A DNA stretch of 10,514 bases from an uncultured Clostridia bacterium (GTDB lineage Bacteria > Bacillota > Clostridia > Oscillospirales > Acutalibacteraceae), in the NCBI GenBank assembly GCA_947302895.1, contig CAMYWU010000031.1, positions 1 through 10,514 on the forward strand. The letters are read 5' to 3'. Below, piece by piece: positions 1 to 6,337 of this stretch (its first letter is position 1; every line of letters starts with the position of its first letter). Below the pieces are notes generated by a model, which saw only the letters and a program-made list of their open reading frames with translations, did no database searches and was not told the DNA's origin. The translations under genes and the position numbers were made by a program.

Positions 1-46
1 TTCATAGTATTTTGCTCGCAAAATGCTTCAATCGCGTAATATGTTT

Positions 47-72
47 GGACGAGCGTACGAATAGACGCGTCC
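47..72. repeat. Small imperfect inverted repeat in the region upstream of hypB
   Basis: GGAC (47-50) pairs with GTCC (69-72) and GCGT (53-56) with ACGC (65-68). This gives eight base pairs with a two-base bulge and an eight-base loop. It is seen directly in the sequence. No T-tract follows on either strand, so it is not an obvious terminator. A further short palindrome, TTTTGC-TC-GCAAAA, lies at 10-23. No credible gene was seen in 1-258. Confidence 0.45.
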
Positions 73-100
73 TCTTAACTTCAGTTTCGGCGAACAAAAG

Positions 101-182
101 AAACACGCTGCGTTGCCAAAACACGGGGACACACCGCCTTCGGAGGAATGTCCCCGATGTTTCGGGAAAACGCTGCGTGTTT
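101..182. repeat. Long nested inverted repeat (82 bp) upstream of the hypB promoter
   Basis: The outer arms AAACACGCTGCGTT (101-114) and AACGCTGCGTGTTT (169-182) are complementary except for one central T/T position. Inside them, 119-131 pairs with 149-162 around the core CGGGGACA/TGTCCCCG, with one bulged A. Within that, CCT-TCGG-AGG (137-146) can close a small tip. The whole 82 bases can fold into one long hairpin ending 20 bases before the hypB -35 box. No T-tract follows, so a simple terminator is unlikely. It may be a dispersed repeat or MITE-like element, or a leader RNA structure from upstream transcription. The pairing is seen; the function is inferred. Confidence 0.6.
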
Positions 183-201
183 CTCAGCGACAACTCACAA
201 T

Positions 202-230
202 TTGCACATCCCTTAAAACTGTGCTATAAT
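202..230 (+). promoter_or_regulatory. Promoter of hypB (sigma-70 type, extended -10)
   Basis: A -35 box TTGCAC (202-207) is separated by exactly 17 bases from a perfect -10 TATAAT (225-230). TGC immediately before the -10 gives an extended -10 motif. Transcription would start near 237, leaving a leader of about 20 bases before the ATG at 259. This supports hypB being transcribed on its own. Confidence 0.75.
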
Positions 231-258
231 CTATCCATAACAATAAACGAGGTGCAGC

Positions 259-927
259 ATGAGCGAATATAAAATAATTGAAATAAAAAAATCAGTTTAT
301 GAAAACAACGATAAAGAGGCAGAGATTTTAAGAGGGGAGCTTAAGGAAAAGAAAACCTTTCTTTTAAATCTTATGAGCTCGCCGGGAAGCGGAAAAACAA
401 CAACGCTGAAAAGAACAATTGCGGCGCTTAAGGAGGAGTTTTCAATAGGTGTTATGGAAGCGGATATTGATAGCGATGTTGATGCAAAAACAATATCCGA
501 AACAGGCGCAAAAACAATCCAGCTTCATACGGGCGGAATGTGCCACCTCGATGCAGGAATGACACGCCAGGGGCTTGATAATATCGAAGCGGGCGAGTTT
601 GATTTTGTTGTTCTTGAAAATGTTGGAAATCTTGTCTGCCCTGCGGAATTTGATACGGGCGCAAGCAAAAATGCAATGATTTTATCCGTTCCCGAGGGCG
701 ATGATAAGCCGCTGAAATATCCCCTTATGTTCACCATAAGCGATTGCGTTTTAATAAACAAAATTGATACAAAGAGCGTTTTTGATTTTGATGATAAAGC
801 TGTTGTTCAGCGAATCAAAAAGCTCAACCCGAATGCCGAGGTTTTCTTTATCTCAGCAAAAACGGGCGAGGGAATGGAAGGCTGGTTCAACTGGCTGAGA
901 AAACAAATTAATGATTGGAATAAATAG
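259..927 (+). CDS. hypB: Hydrogenase/urease nickel incorporation GTPase HypB
   Basis: This cytoplasmic SIMIBI-class GTPase (222 aa) helps deliver nickel to NiFe hydrogenase, or in some bacteria urease, usually together with HypA. Visible motifs are the P-loop SPGSGKT (41-47), the Cys-His metal pair in MCHLD (C95, H96), the third metal-site cysteine in NLVCPAEFD (C127), NKID for guanine recognition (167-170) and SAKTGEG (199-205). The N-terminal CxxCGC motif and the His-rich stretch found in some HypB proteins are absent, so this is the short GTPase-core form. GAGGT at 249-253 lies five bases before the chosen ATG. It has its own promoter, and no hypA or hydrogenase gene lies in the window. 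Family identity is firm; the metalloenzyme served is unknown. Confidence 0.93.
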   Translation: MSEYKIIEIKKSVYENNDKEAEILRGELKEKKTFLLNLMSSPGSGKTTTLKRTIAALKEEFSIGVMEADIDSDVDAKTISETGAKTIQLHTGGMCHLDAGMTRQGLDNIEAGEFDFVVLENVGNLVCPAEFDTGASKNAMILSVPEGDDKPLKYPLMFTISDCVLINKIDTKSVFDFDDKAVVQRIKKLNPNAEVFFISAKTGEGMEGWFNWLRKQINDWNK

Positions 928-1076
928 TGATTTGCATAGCTAATTACTGTTGAGTTGCGCGTTGCACGTTGCGTGTTGCGCGTTGCAGGGTCGCTACGCT
1001 CCGATATATAATTGTTTCAGCGAAGCAAGCATGCGAGAAACTTGAAACGCAAGGCGCGAGGCGATAAATCCATATT
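928..1076. other. Non-coding repeat-rich intergenic region after hypB
   Basis: No open frame with a ribosome binding site was seen. The stretch contains the tandem heptamers (954-988), the string GGTCGCTACGCTCCG (989-1003) and a short inverted pair GTTTCA (1014-1019)/TGAAAC (1043-1048). GC-rich words such as AAGGCGCGAGGCG (1050-1062) stand out from the AT-rich surroundings. It resembles repeat-derived intergenic DNA rather than a decayed gene, but I cannot assign it to a named family. Confidence 0.4.
954..988 (+). repeat. Tandem heptamer repeat, five GTTGCNN units
   Basis: Five consecutive 7-base units read GTTGCGC, GTTGCAC, GTTGCGT, GTTGCGC and GTTGCAG. The first five bases are invariant and only positions six and seven vary. 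The array starts 27 bases after the hypB stop, outside any coding frame. Such short arrays can vary in copy number by replication slippage; no function is evident. Confidence 0.8.
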
Positions 1077-1106
1077 AAAACCCCCACACGAACGTGTGGG
1101 GGTTTT
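1077..1106. terminator. Bidirectional intrinsic terminator between hypB and the salvage operon
   Basis: The perfect palindrome AAAACCCCCACACG-AA-CGTGTGGGGGTTTT gives a GC-rich stem flanked by A and T tracts. On the plus strand it is followed by TTTTGTTT. On the minus strand the loop region reads GTTC and is followed by TTTTAATATGG. It lies between the convergent hypB and purine-salvage operon and can end transcription from both. The minus-strand stop of the Dabb remnant is three bases away. Confidence 0.88.
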
Positions 1107-1108
1107 GT

Positions 1109-1317
1109 TTATAAGTAATAATCAACTGCAACCGAGCTTTCTGCAACCGAGTGCATATGCTTTTTAATGAACGGGGAGAATGAAGAAAATCAACTCCGAC
1201 CTCAATTCCTCTGAGCATCGGAACTTTGCCGTTCATTGAAAGAAGAATATCCTTTGTTTTATTCAGCATTTCTTCGCTGTTATCGCTGAGCTTGAAGCAA
1301 ACAATGTGTTTAATCAT
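1109..1317 (-). pseudogene. Dabb (stress-responsive A/B barrel) protein, internally deleted
   Basis: The N-terminus MIKHIVCFKL through GIEVGVDFLHS (47 codons, ATG at 1317) matches the first half of small Dabb-domain ferredoxin-like proteins, normally near 95-100 aa. After codon 47, around 1172-1179, the frame is lost and would read a meaningless tail ending near 1075 in the terminator. Shifting frame at 1174 gives PFIKKHMHSVAESSVAVDYYL and a TAA at 1109-1111, which is the family's C-terminal pattern. Joined, these make about 68 residues, so about 28 codons plus a frame are missing. GGTGG precedes the ATG, which lies nine bases after the upstream stop. It is probably a recent deletion pseudogene in the last operon position. 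The biochemical role of the family is poorly defined. Confidence 0.75.
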
Positions 1318-1326
1318 AAATCCACC

Positions 1327-1995
1327 TTAAAAAATCTTTTCAAGTTTTTCAAATCTTGTGAAAAAGTCAATGTGCTTTTGCATTTGCTTGTTTAAGAATG
1401 CAATTATGTTTCCGTTGCAAACGGCAATTATAATTGTTCCCCAGGTTACGCCGATGAATCTATGGAAAAGAATCAGCGTTAAAGCAATGCTTATTATGAG
1501 GAAGACGCCGTCAAACGCGAGCTTGAATTTTCTTAAATCAAGCTTCTTTTCTTCAACAACCGTGCGAACGAAATAGTCATAAGCGCAGGGTGCAAGATAT
1601 GTGTTCATAAAAAGCGCAACGCCAAGCGAGGTCAGAAGCATTCCGCAAACGAAAAGAATAACTCTCAGCCAGATTGCCTCAACCTGCCAGTCCCTGAAAC
1701 ACCAGATGAAAAAATCAAGAATTGAGCCATAGATTATTGCCGTTAAAAATGAAGATAAATAGCTGAGCCTGAATTTCCCGACGGCAAGGCACATCAGCAG
1801 TAAAACAAGCGCCTGAAAAATGTATTCAGTCTGACCGTACGTTAAAAAGCTGACCTTTTCGCTGATAATATATGTTGGAGCCGCAATCATTGAAAGACCG
1901 AAATCGGCTTTCGTCATAACTGCAATTGAAAAAGGCATAATTATTATTGCGAGTAAAAAAGTCAGCTCTTTTGATAGTTTAAGCTTTTTATTCAT
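1327..1995 (-). CDS. YczE/DUF6198-type integral membrane protein
   Basis: This is a 222-aa polytopic membrane protein with about five or six hydrophobic segments. The first includes [15 protein letters not shown] and a late one includes [18 protein letters not shown]. Sequence style ([39 protein letters not shown]) fits the YczE/YyaS/YitT-like membrane protein families, whose substrate is unknown. I chose the ATG at 1995 because it overlaps the hpt stop by eight bases (ATGAATAA), indicating translational coupling. A GTG at 2016 in the same frame would lie inside hpt. It is intact although both flanking genes carry lesions. Its place behind purine salvage genes suggests, by inference only, a link to purine or precursor transport. 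Confidence 0.75.
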   Translation of the reverse strand: MNKKLKLSKELTFLLAIIIMPFSIAVMTKADFGLSMIAAPTYIISEKVSFLTYGQTEYIFQALVLLLMCLAVGKFRLSYLSSFLTAIIYGSILDFFIWCFRDWQVEAIWLRVILFVCGMLLTSLGVALFMNTYLAPCAYDYFVRTVVEEKKLDLRKFKLAFDGVFLIISIALTLILFHRFIGVTWGTIIIAVCNGNIIAFLNKQMQKHIDFFTRFEKLEKIF

Positions 1996-2517
1996 AAACT
2001 TCACGCTTAAGCGCACCTATGAACGGAAGATTTCTGTAGTGCTGGTCGTAGTCAAGACCGTAGCCAACAACAAATTCATCGGGAACCGAGCAGCCAACGT
2101 AGTCTGCGCTTAAATCAACAACTCTTCTTGCAGGCTTGTCGAGCAGGGTGCAGATTGATATTGAGTTTGCGCCCCTTGTTTTAAGCAAACATACTGAAGA
2201 GTTCTGCCCGAGTCGAGAATATCCTCAATAAGAAGAACATCGTAGCCCGAAATATCAATATCAATATCCTTAATGATTTTAACAGAGCCCGAGGAACGTG
2301 TTGAGCCTCCGTAGCTTGAAACCGCAAGAAAATCGAGCTTAAGGGGAAGATTGATGTTTCTTGTTAAATCGGTCATAAAATAGATTGAACCCTTAAGAAT
2401 ACCAACAACAAGAAGGTTTTTGCCCTCGAAATCCTTTGTTATCTGTTCGCCAAGGCGCTTGTTTATTTGTGCAAGCTCTTCTTCGCTTACTAAAATCTTT
2501 TCTATATCATTAAGCAT
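1988..2517 (-). pseudogene. hpt: Hypoxanthine phosphoribosyltransferase, frameshifted
   Basis: The enzyme joins hypoxanthine or guanine to PRPP to make IMP or GMP. The first frame (ATG 2517) carries LKGS (41-44), the SSYGGST flexible-loop region (67-73) and the PRPP motif [15 protein letters not shown] (93-107), then loses homology after TLQYVC near 2185. The following frame, entered at about 2188, continues with [33 protein letters not shown] and [10 protein letters not shown], ending at TAA 1988-1990. Together they give about 175 residues, close to the usual 175-180. By comparison with family spacing about three residues are missing, which fits a seven-base deletion. AAGGAG (2525-2530) precedes the start. 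It may be a true mutation, an assembly or sequencing error, or, less likely, -1 frameshifting. Confidence 0.82.
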
Positions 2518-2537
2518 AACTATTCTCCTTTGTTAAG

Positions 2538-2563
2538 TTCAGCCCCTTTTTCAAGGGGCTGAA
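2538..2563 (-). promoter_or_regulatory. Intergenic hairpin between permease and hpt
   Basis: TTCAGCCCCTT (2538-2548) and AAGGGGCTGAA (2553-2563) form an 11-bp perfect stem with a four-base loop. It starts seven bases after the permease stop. On the minus-strand transcript no U-tract follows; the hpt Shine-Dalgarno comes eight bases later. It is therefore more likely a processing, stability or partial attenuation element separating transporter genes from hpt than a full terminator. Confidence 0.6.
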
Positions 2564-2569
2564 AATATT

Positions 2570-3571
2570 TTATCTGTCTTCTCTGAAGTATGATAGACCA
2601 AGTGAAGCGGGAGGCTGGTCCTCCTTCTTCTTTCTGACTGAAACCATAACGAGAACAATTATGGTAACAACGTAGGGAAGCATTTTGAAAAGCTCCTGAG
2701 CTTTGAGCGAAAGACCCGGAACAAAGAGATAAACAATGTAGAGTCCGCCGAAAACTATTGAAGCGAAAATGCCGAGGTTCGGTCTCCAGATTGCGAAGAT
2801 AACAAGCGCAATTGCAAGCCATCCTCTGTCGCCGAAGCCTTCGTTTGACCAAACGCCGTTTGCATAGTCCATAACGTAATACAAACCGCCGAAGCCTGCG
2901 ATAATTGAGCCAATGCAGGTTGCAAGATACTTTGATTTAGTAACGTTAATACCTGCTGCGTCGGCAGTTGCAGGGTTTTCGCCAACTGCTCTGAGGTGGA
3001 GTCCTCCTCTTGTTCTGCTGAGGAAGAAGCCGCATATAATTGCAATAATTATTGCAGCATATGCAAGGAAACCATATGATAAGAAAAGCTTTCCGAACCA
3101 ACCCGTTGAATTTGCAAAGGGAAGCTTAACCGAGAAGAAAGCGCTTGTTCTTGAAAGAGCAACAGAAGGAACATCGCTGTTAACAAGCTTGATGAGCGAA
3201 GCTCCGAAGAAGTTGCCGAAGCCAACGCCGAAGGTTGTTAAAGCAAGACCTGTTACATTCTGATTAGCTCTTAATGTAACGGTTAAGAAGCAATAGATAA
3301 GTCCTGCTAAAAGAGAACCGATAATTGTGCAGATAAGCGGAATCAAGATTGCAAGAAAGCCGTTGAGCGGATTTCCGCTGCCAACTGAGTTTTCATAAAG
3401 GAATGCGCCGATAACTCCGCTGATACCGCCGATATACATAATTCCGGGAATACCAAGGTTTAAGTTACCCGATTTCTCGGTCATTATTTCTCCGGTTGCG
3501 CCGTAGAGAATCGGTATGCCCTGCATAACAGCACGGGGAAATAAAGAAACTAATGTACTGATAATAGCCAT
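2570..3571 (-). CDS. nupQ: Nucleoside ABC transporter permease, NupQ-like
   Basis: One of two membrane subunits of a BmpA-family purine nucleoside importer, 333 aa, BPD_transp_2 fold. Family signs include GNLNLGIPG near the N-terminus (35-43), many hydrophobic helices, and RAVGENPATADAAGI (194-208), which corresponds to the cytoplasmic EAA-like loop that contacts the ATPase. The C-terminus is short and charged (VRKKKEDQPP). The ATG at 3571 is preceded by AAGGAGG about nine bases upstream, inside the end of the upstream permease gene. Only one base separates that gene's stop from this start (TAAGATG). Named after the Bacillus subtilis guanosine transporter genes nupNOPQ; substrate range here is inferred from operon context. 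Confidence 0.88.
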   Translation of the reverse strand: MAIISTLVSLFPRAVMQGIPILYGATGEIMTEKSGNLNLGIPGIMYIGGISGVIGAFLYENSVGSGNPLNGFLAILIPLICTIIGSLLAGLIYCFLTVTLRANQNVTGLALTTFGVGFGNFFGASLIKLVNSDVPSVALSRTSAFFSVKLPFANSTGWFGKLFLSYGFLAYAAIIIAIICGFFLSRTRGGLHLRAVGENPATADAAGINVTKSKYLATCIGSIIAGFGGLYYVMDYANGVWSNEGFGDRGWLAIALVIFAIWRPNLGIFASIVFGGLYIVYLFVPGLSLKAQELFKMLPYVVTIIVLVMVSVRKKKEDQPPASLGLSYFREDR

Positions 3572-3572
3572 C

Positions 3573-4685
3573 TTACTTTACCTCCTTACTGCTTTTGTTG
3601 AATTTAATCTCGTAGTTAACAAAGAACTCGCATCCGATAATGAAGAAAAGAATTATTCCTGTTAAGATATCGGAGAAGGATTTGTTAAGACCGAAATCAG
3701 TTGAAATCTGACCTGCGCCTGCCTCAAGGAAGGAGAGCAGGAAGGCTGTCAGAATCATAACAAACGGGTCGAATTTAGCAAGCCAGCTTACCATAATTGC
3801 GGTAAAGCCACGGCCGCCCGCTGTTTCGGTTGTTATTGTCTGGCTTGTTCCGCTGACGAGAAGGAAGCCTGCAATACCGCAAACAGCGCCCGAAAGAATC
3901 ATTGTTCTGAGAATAACCTTTTTAACATTAAGTCCGATATAACGGGCGGTGTTCTGCGATTCGCCAACAACGGAAATCTCATATCCGTGTTTGCTGTATT
4001 TAAGATAGATATACATAAATACTGTAAGCGCAAAAACAATTATTATGTTGAAAAGGTATTTCTGGTTTGCAATAACGGGAAGCCAGCCAGCCTGTGTTGT
4101 GGGGTTGATGATACCGATTGAGCCCGAGCCCTTCGGGTTTTCCCAAACACGTGAGAAATATGCAACAAGCTGAATTCCAACGTAGTTCATCATAAGGGTG
4201 AAAAGTGTTTCATTTGTATCAAGGGTTGCCTTGAAAACTGCGGGGATTAACGCCCAGATTGCGCCTGCAACAACGCTGGCAATAATCATTGTTATAATAA
4301 GAACACCGTTCGGGAGACTGTCGCCGAAGATTATCATACAAGCAGCGCTTGCAAGACCGCCTATTAAAACCTGACCCTCAGCGCCGATATTCCAAAATCG
4401 CATTTTGAAAGCAGGAGTAACGGCAAGCGAAACGCAAAGAAGCATTGCTAAATTCTGAAGCAGATTCCAGATTCTTCTTGAGGTTCCGAAAGCGCCGCTT
4501 ATCATTGTTGCATAAACCTTAATCGGGTTTTCGCCCGTGAGTGCCATTGTAACAATTGCGCAAACTATGAGGGCGGCAACAACCGAGCCGATTCTTATAA
4601 GTGTTGCATTAAGCGCAGGCAATCCCTCACGCTTTGCAACGTGGAAGAGGGGCTCACGCTTTTTTGATGAAGCATACTTACTCAT
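3573..4685 (-). CDS. nupP: Nucleoside ABC transporter permease, NupP-like
   Basis: The second membrane subunit of the same importer, 370 aa. It has a positively charged cytoplasmic N-terminus, then a hydrophobic helix near 34-50. FWNIGAEGQVLIGG (97-110) is a hallmark of this permease family, and VVGESQNTARYIGLN (239-253) is the EAA-like coupling loop. The ATG at 4685 is preferred over the ATG at 4694 because AGGAGG (4695-4700) is nine bases from the former and directly abuts the latter. The start overlaps the ATPase stop by eight bases (ATGAGTAA), so translation is probably coupled and subunit amounts balanced. Confidence 0.88.
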   Translation of the reverse strand: MSKYASSKKREPLFHVAKREGLPALNATLIRIGSVVAALIVCAIVTMALTGENPIKVYATMISGAFGTSRRIWNLLQNLAMLLCVSLAVTPAFKMRFWNIGAEGQVLIGGLASAACMIIFGDSLPNGVLIITMIIASVVAGAIWALIPAVFKATLDTNETLFTLMMNYVGIQLVAYFSRVWENPKGSGSIGIINPTTQAGWLPVIANQKYLFNIIIVFALTVFMYIYLKYSKHGYEISVVGESQNTARYIGLNVKKVILRTMILSGAVCGIAGFLLVSGTSQTITTETAGGRGFTAIMVSWLAKFDPFVMILTAFLLSFLEAGAGQISTDFGLNKSFSDILTGIILFFIIGCEFFVNYEIKFNKSSKEVK

Positions 4686-6228
4686 TATCGCCATCCTCCT
4701 TTGCATTAAGACTCTTTGTCATAAGGAGACCAAGCTCCTCTTTCTTAGCGCTTTTTCCGTCAACTATACCGGTTACATTACCTGAGTTGAGAACCATAAT
4801 TCTGTCGCAAAGGGCGATAAGAACGTCAAGGTCTTCGCCAACGAAGATTATGGAAACGCCGTCCTCCTTCTGTTTGTTGAGGAGGTTATAAATCATATAT
4901 GAAGAGTTGATATCAAGACCGCGAACGGGATATGCAACCATCAGAACTCTTGGTTCAAGAGCAATTTCACGTCCAACAAGAACCTTCTGAACGTTACCGC
5001 CTGAAAGACGTCTGACAGGGGTGTTGATACCCGGGGTTTTAACCTCGAGCTCTTCGATAATATCCTCTGCAAGCCTTTTGGGCTGCTTTCTGTCGAGAAA
5101 TTCGCCCTTGCCGTTTTTATACGAACGCAGCATCATATTATCGGTTATATCCATATTTCCAACAAGTCCCATACCGAGTCTGTCCTCAGGAACGAAGCTC
5201 ATTGCAACGCCGAGCTTTCTGATTTCTCTCGGGGACTTTCCAACAAGCTGCTGCTCAACCTCATCGGTATCGGTGAAGAGGATTGATGAGCCCTTTTCGG
5301 TTTTCTGCAAGCCTGCTATGGATTCAAGAAGCTCCTTCTGGCCCGAGCCCGAAATACCTGCAATACCGAGGATTTCGCCGCTGTGAACTCTGAAGCTGAT
5401 ATCTGTAAGAGCCTTTGAGCCGTCGTGGTTTTTAACATTGAGCTTTTTAACAACAAGACGGGGCTCAGGATTCTTCGGGTCTTTTCTTTCAATGTTGAGG
5501 TCAACCTTTTCTCCAACCATCATCTCGGTAAGAGATGCTTCAGTTGCATCCTTTGTGAAAACAGTTCCAACGTTTTCGCCCTTTCTGAGGGTTGCAACTC
5601 TGTCGGAGATTTCAAGAACCTCGTGGAGCTTATGGGTTATTATAATAATTGATTTATTATCCGCCTTCATATTGCGGAGAACATCAAATAATTTGCTTGT
5701 TTCCTGGGGTGTTAAAACAGCGGTGGGCTCATCGAGAATAAGAATATCCGCACCTCTGTAAAGCACCTTGATAATTTCTACCGTCTGTTTTTCGGATACA
5801 GACATTTCGTAAACCTTTTTGTCAAGGTCGAGGATAAAGCCGTACTGGTCAATAATTCGCTTGATGTCCTGCTTGGCTTTTTTCATATTAAACTTTTTGC
5901 CGTCGTCGATACCGAGCACGATATTTTCGGCAGCAGAAAAGATATCTACCAGCTTAAAGTGCTGGTGAATCATACCGATTCTGTACTTGAAGGCATCCTT
6001 TGGGGAGGCGATTGTTACCTCTTCGCCATCAACAAAAATCTTGCCCTCGTCGGGATAGTAAATGCCCGACACCATATTCATAAGCGTGGTTTTACCGCTT
6101 CCGTTTTCGCCGAGAATTGCGAGGATTTCGCCTTTGTAAACCTTAAGGTCAACATTTTTGTTTGCGATTACTTTAGTACCAAATGCTTTTGTGATACCTT
6201 GTAATTCAAGTGCAACCTTTTCGCTCAT
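4678..6228 (-). CDS. nupO: Nucleoside ABC transporter ATP-binding protein, NupO-like (two ABC domains)
   Basis: A 516-aa cytoplasmic ATPase with two fused nucleotide-binding domains, typical of sugar and nucleoside importers of this class. Domain 1 has Walker A GENGSGKT (40-47), Q-loop region IHQHF (87-91), a degenerate signature MSVSEKQ (142-148), Walker B DILILDEP (161-168) and H-loop ITHK (197-200). Domain 2 has an atypical Walker A GISGSGQK (291-298) with Q before the usual lysine position, a good signature LSGGNVQK (408-415) and Walker B VLMVAYPVRGLD (428-439) without the catalytic glutamate. This asymmetry is normal for the family and implies one main hydrolytic site. Start at 6228 is chosen for GGAGG five bases upstream; an in-frame ATG at 6252 lacks one. 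Confidence 0.92.
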   Translation of the reverse strand: MSEKVALELQGITKAFGTKVIANKNVDLKVYKGEILAILGENGSGKTTLMNMVSGIYYPDEGKIFVDGEEVTIASPKDAFKYRIGMIHQHFKLVDIFSAAENIVLGIDDGKKFNMKKAKQDIKRIIDQYGFILDLDKKVYEMSVSEKQTVEIIKVLYRGADILILDEPTAVLTPQETSKLFDVLRNMKADNKSIIIITHKLHEVLEISDRVATLRKGENVGTVFTKDATEASLTEMMVGEKVDLNIERKDPKNPEPRLVVKKLNVKNHDGSKALTDISFRVHSGEILGIAGISGSGQKELLESIAGLQKTEKGSSILFTDTDEVEQQLVGKSPREIRKLGVAMSFVPEDRLGMGLVGNMDITDNMMLRSYKNGKGEFLDRKQPKRLAEDIIEELEVKTPGINTPVRRLSGGNVQKVLVGREIALEPRVLMVAYPVRGLDINSSYMIYNLLNKQKEDGVSIIFVGEDLDVLIALCDRIMVLNSGNVTGIVDGKSAKKEELGLLMTKSLNAKEDGDNE

Positions 6229-6272
6229 ATGCACCTCCGCATTAAACATCAAAAAAATAGTATTAAGTCATT

Positions 6273-6304
6273 ACAGCCGTGACTGTTAATACAGCCACGG
6301 CCGT
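6273..6304 (-). promoter_or_regulatory. Strand-specific intra-operon hairpin between bmpA and nupO
   Basis: Arms 6273-6286 (ACAGCCGTGACTGT) and 6291-6304 (ACAGCCACGGCCGT) surround the loop TAAT. In minus-strand RNA all 14 positions pair, two of them as G-U; in plus-strand RNA those two would be A-C mismatches. The structure therefore belongs to the operon transcript. The run of seven U (6251-6257) lies about 15 bases after the stem, too far for a classic terminator. It probably protects the binding-protein mRNA 3' end or attenuates transcription, giving more binding protein than transporter. Confidence 0.7.
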
Positions 6305-6337
6305 TTTGGTATAAAAGTTTTCTTCCTTTAAACTAAC

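Noticed and set aside
12..272. Open frame of 86 codons on the plus strand ahead of hypB
   Set aside because: It runs through the long inverted repeat and the hypB promoter, has no ribosome binding site, and its product shows no protein-like pattern; a minus-strand frame over the same palindrome is equally empty.
1..1076. CRISPR array suggested by heptamer units and palindromes
   Set aside because: Units are only seven bases with no spacers, and no cas gene is present.
2160..2200. Programmed -1 frameshifting as the explanation for split hpt
   Set aside because: The heptamer C-TTA-AAA is not a standard slippery site, and a shifted product would still lack about two residues of the usual spacing.
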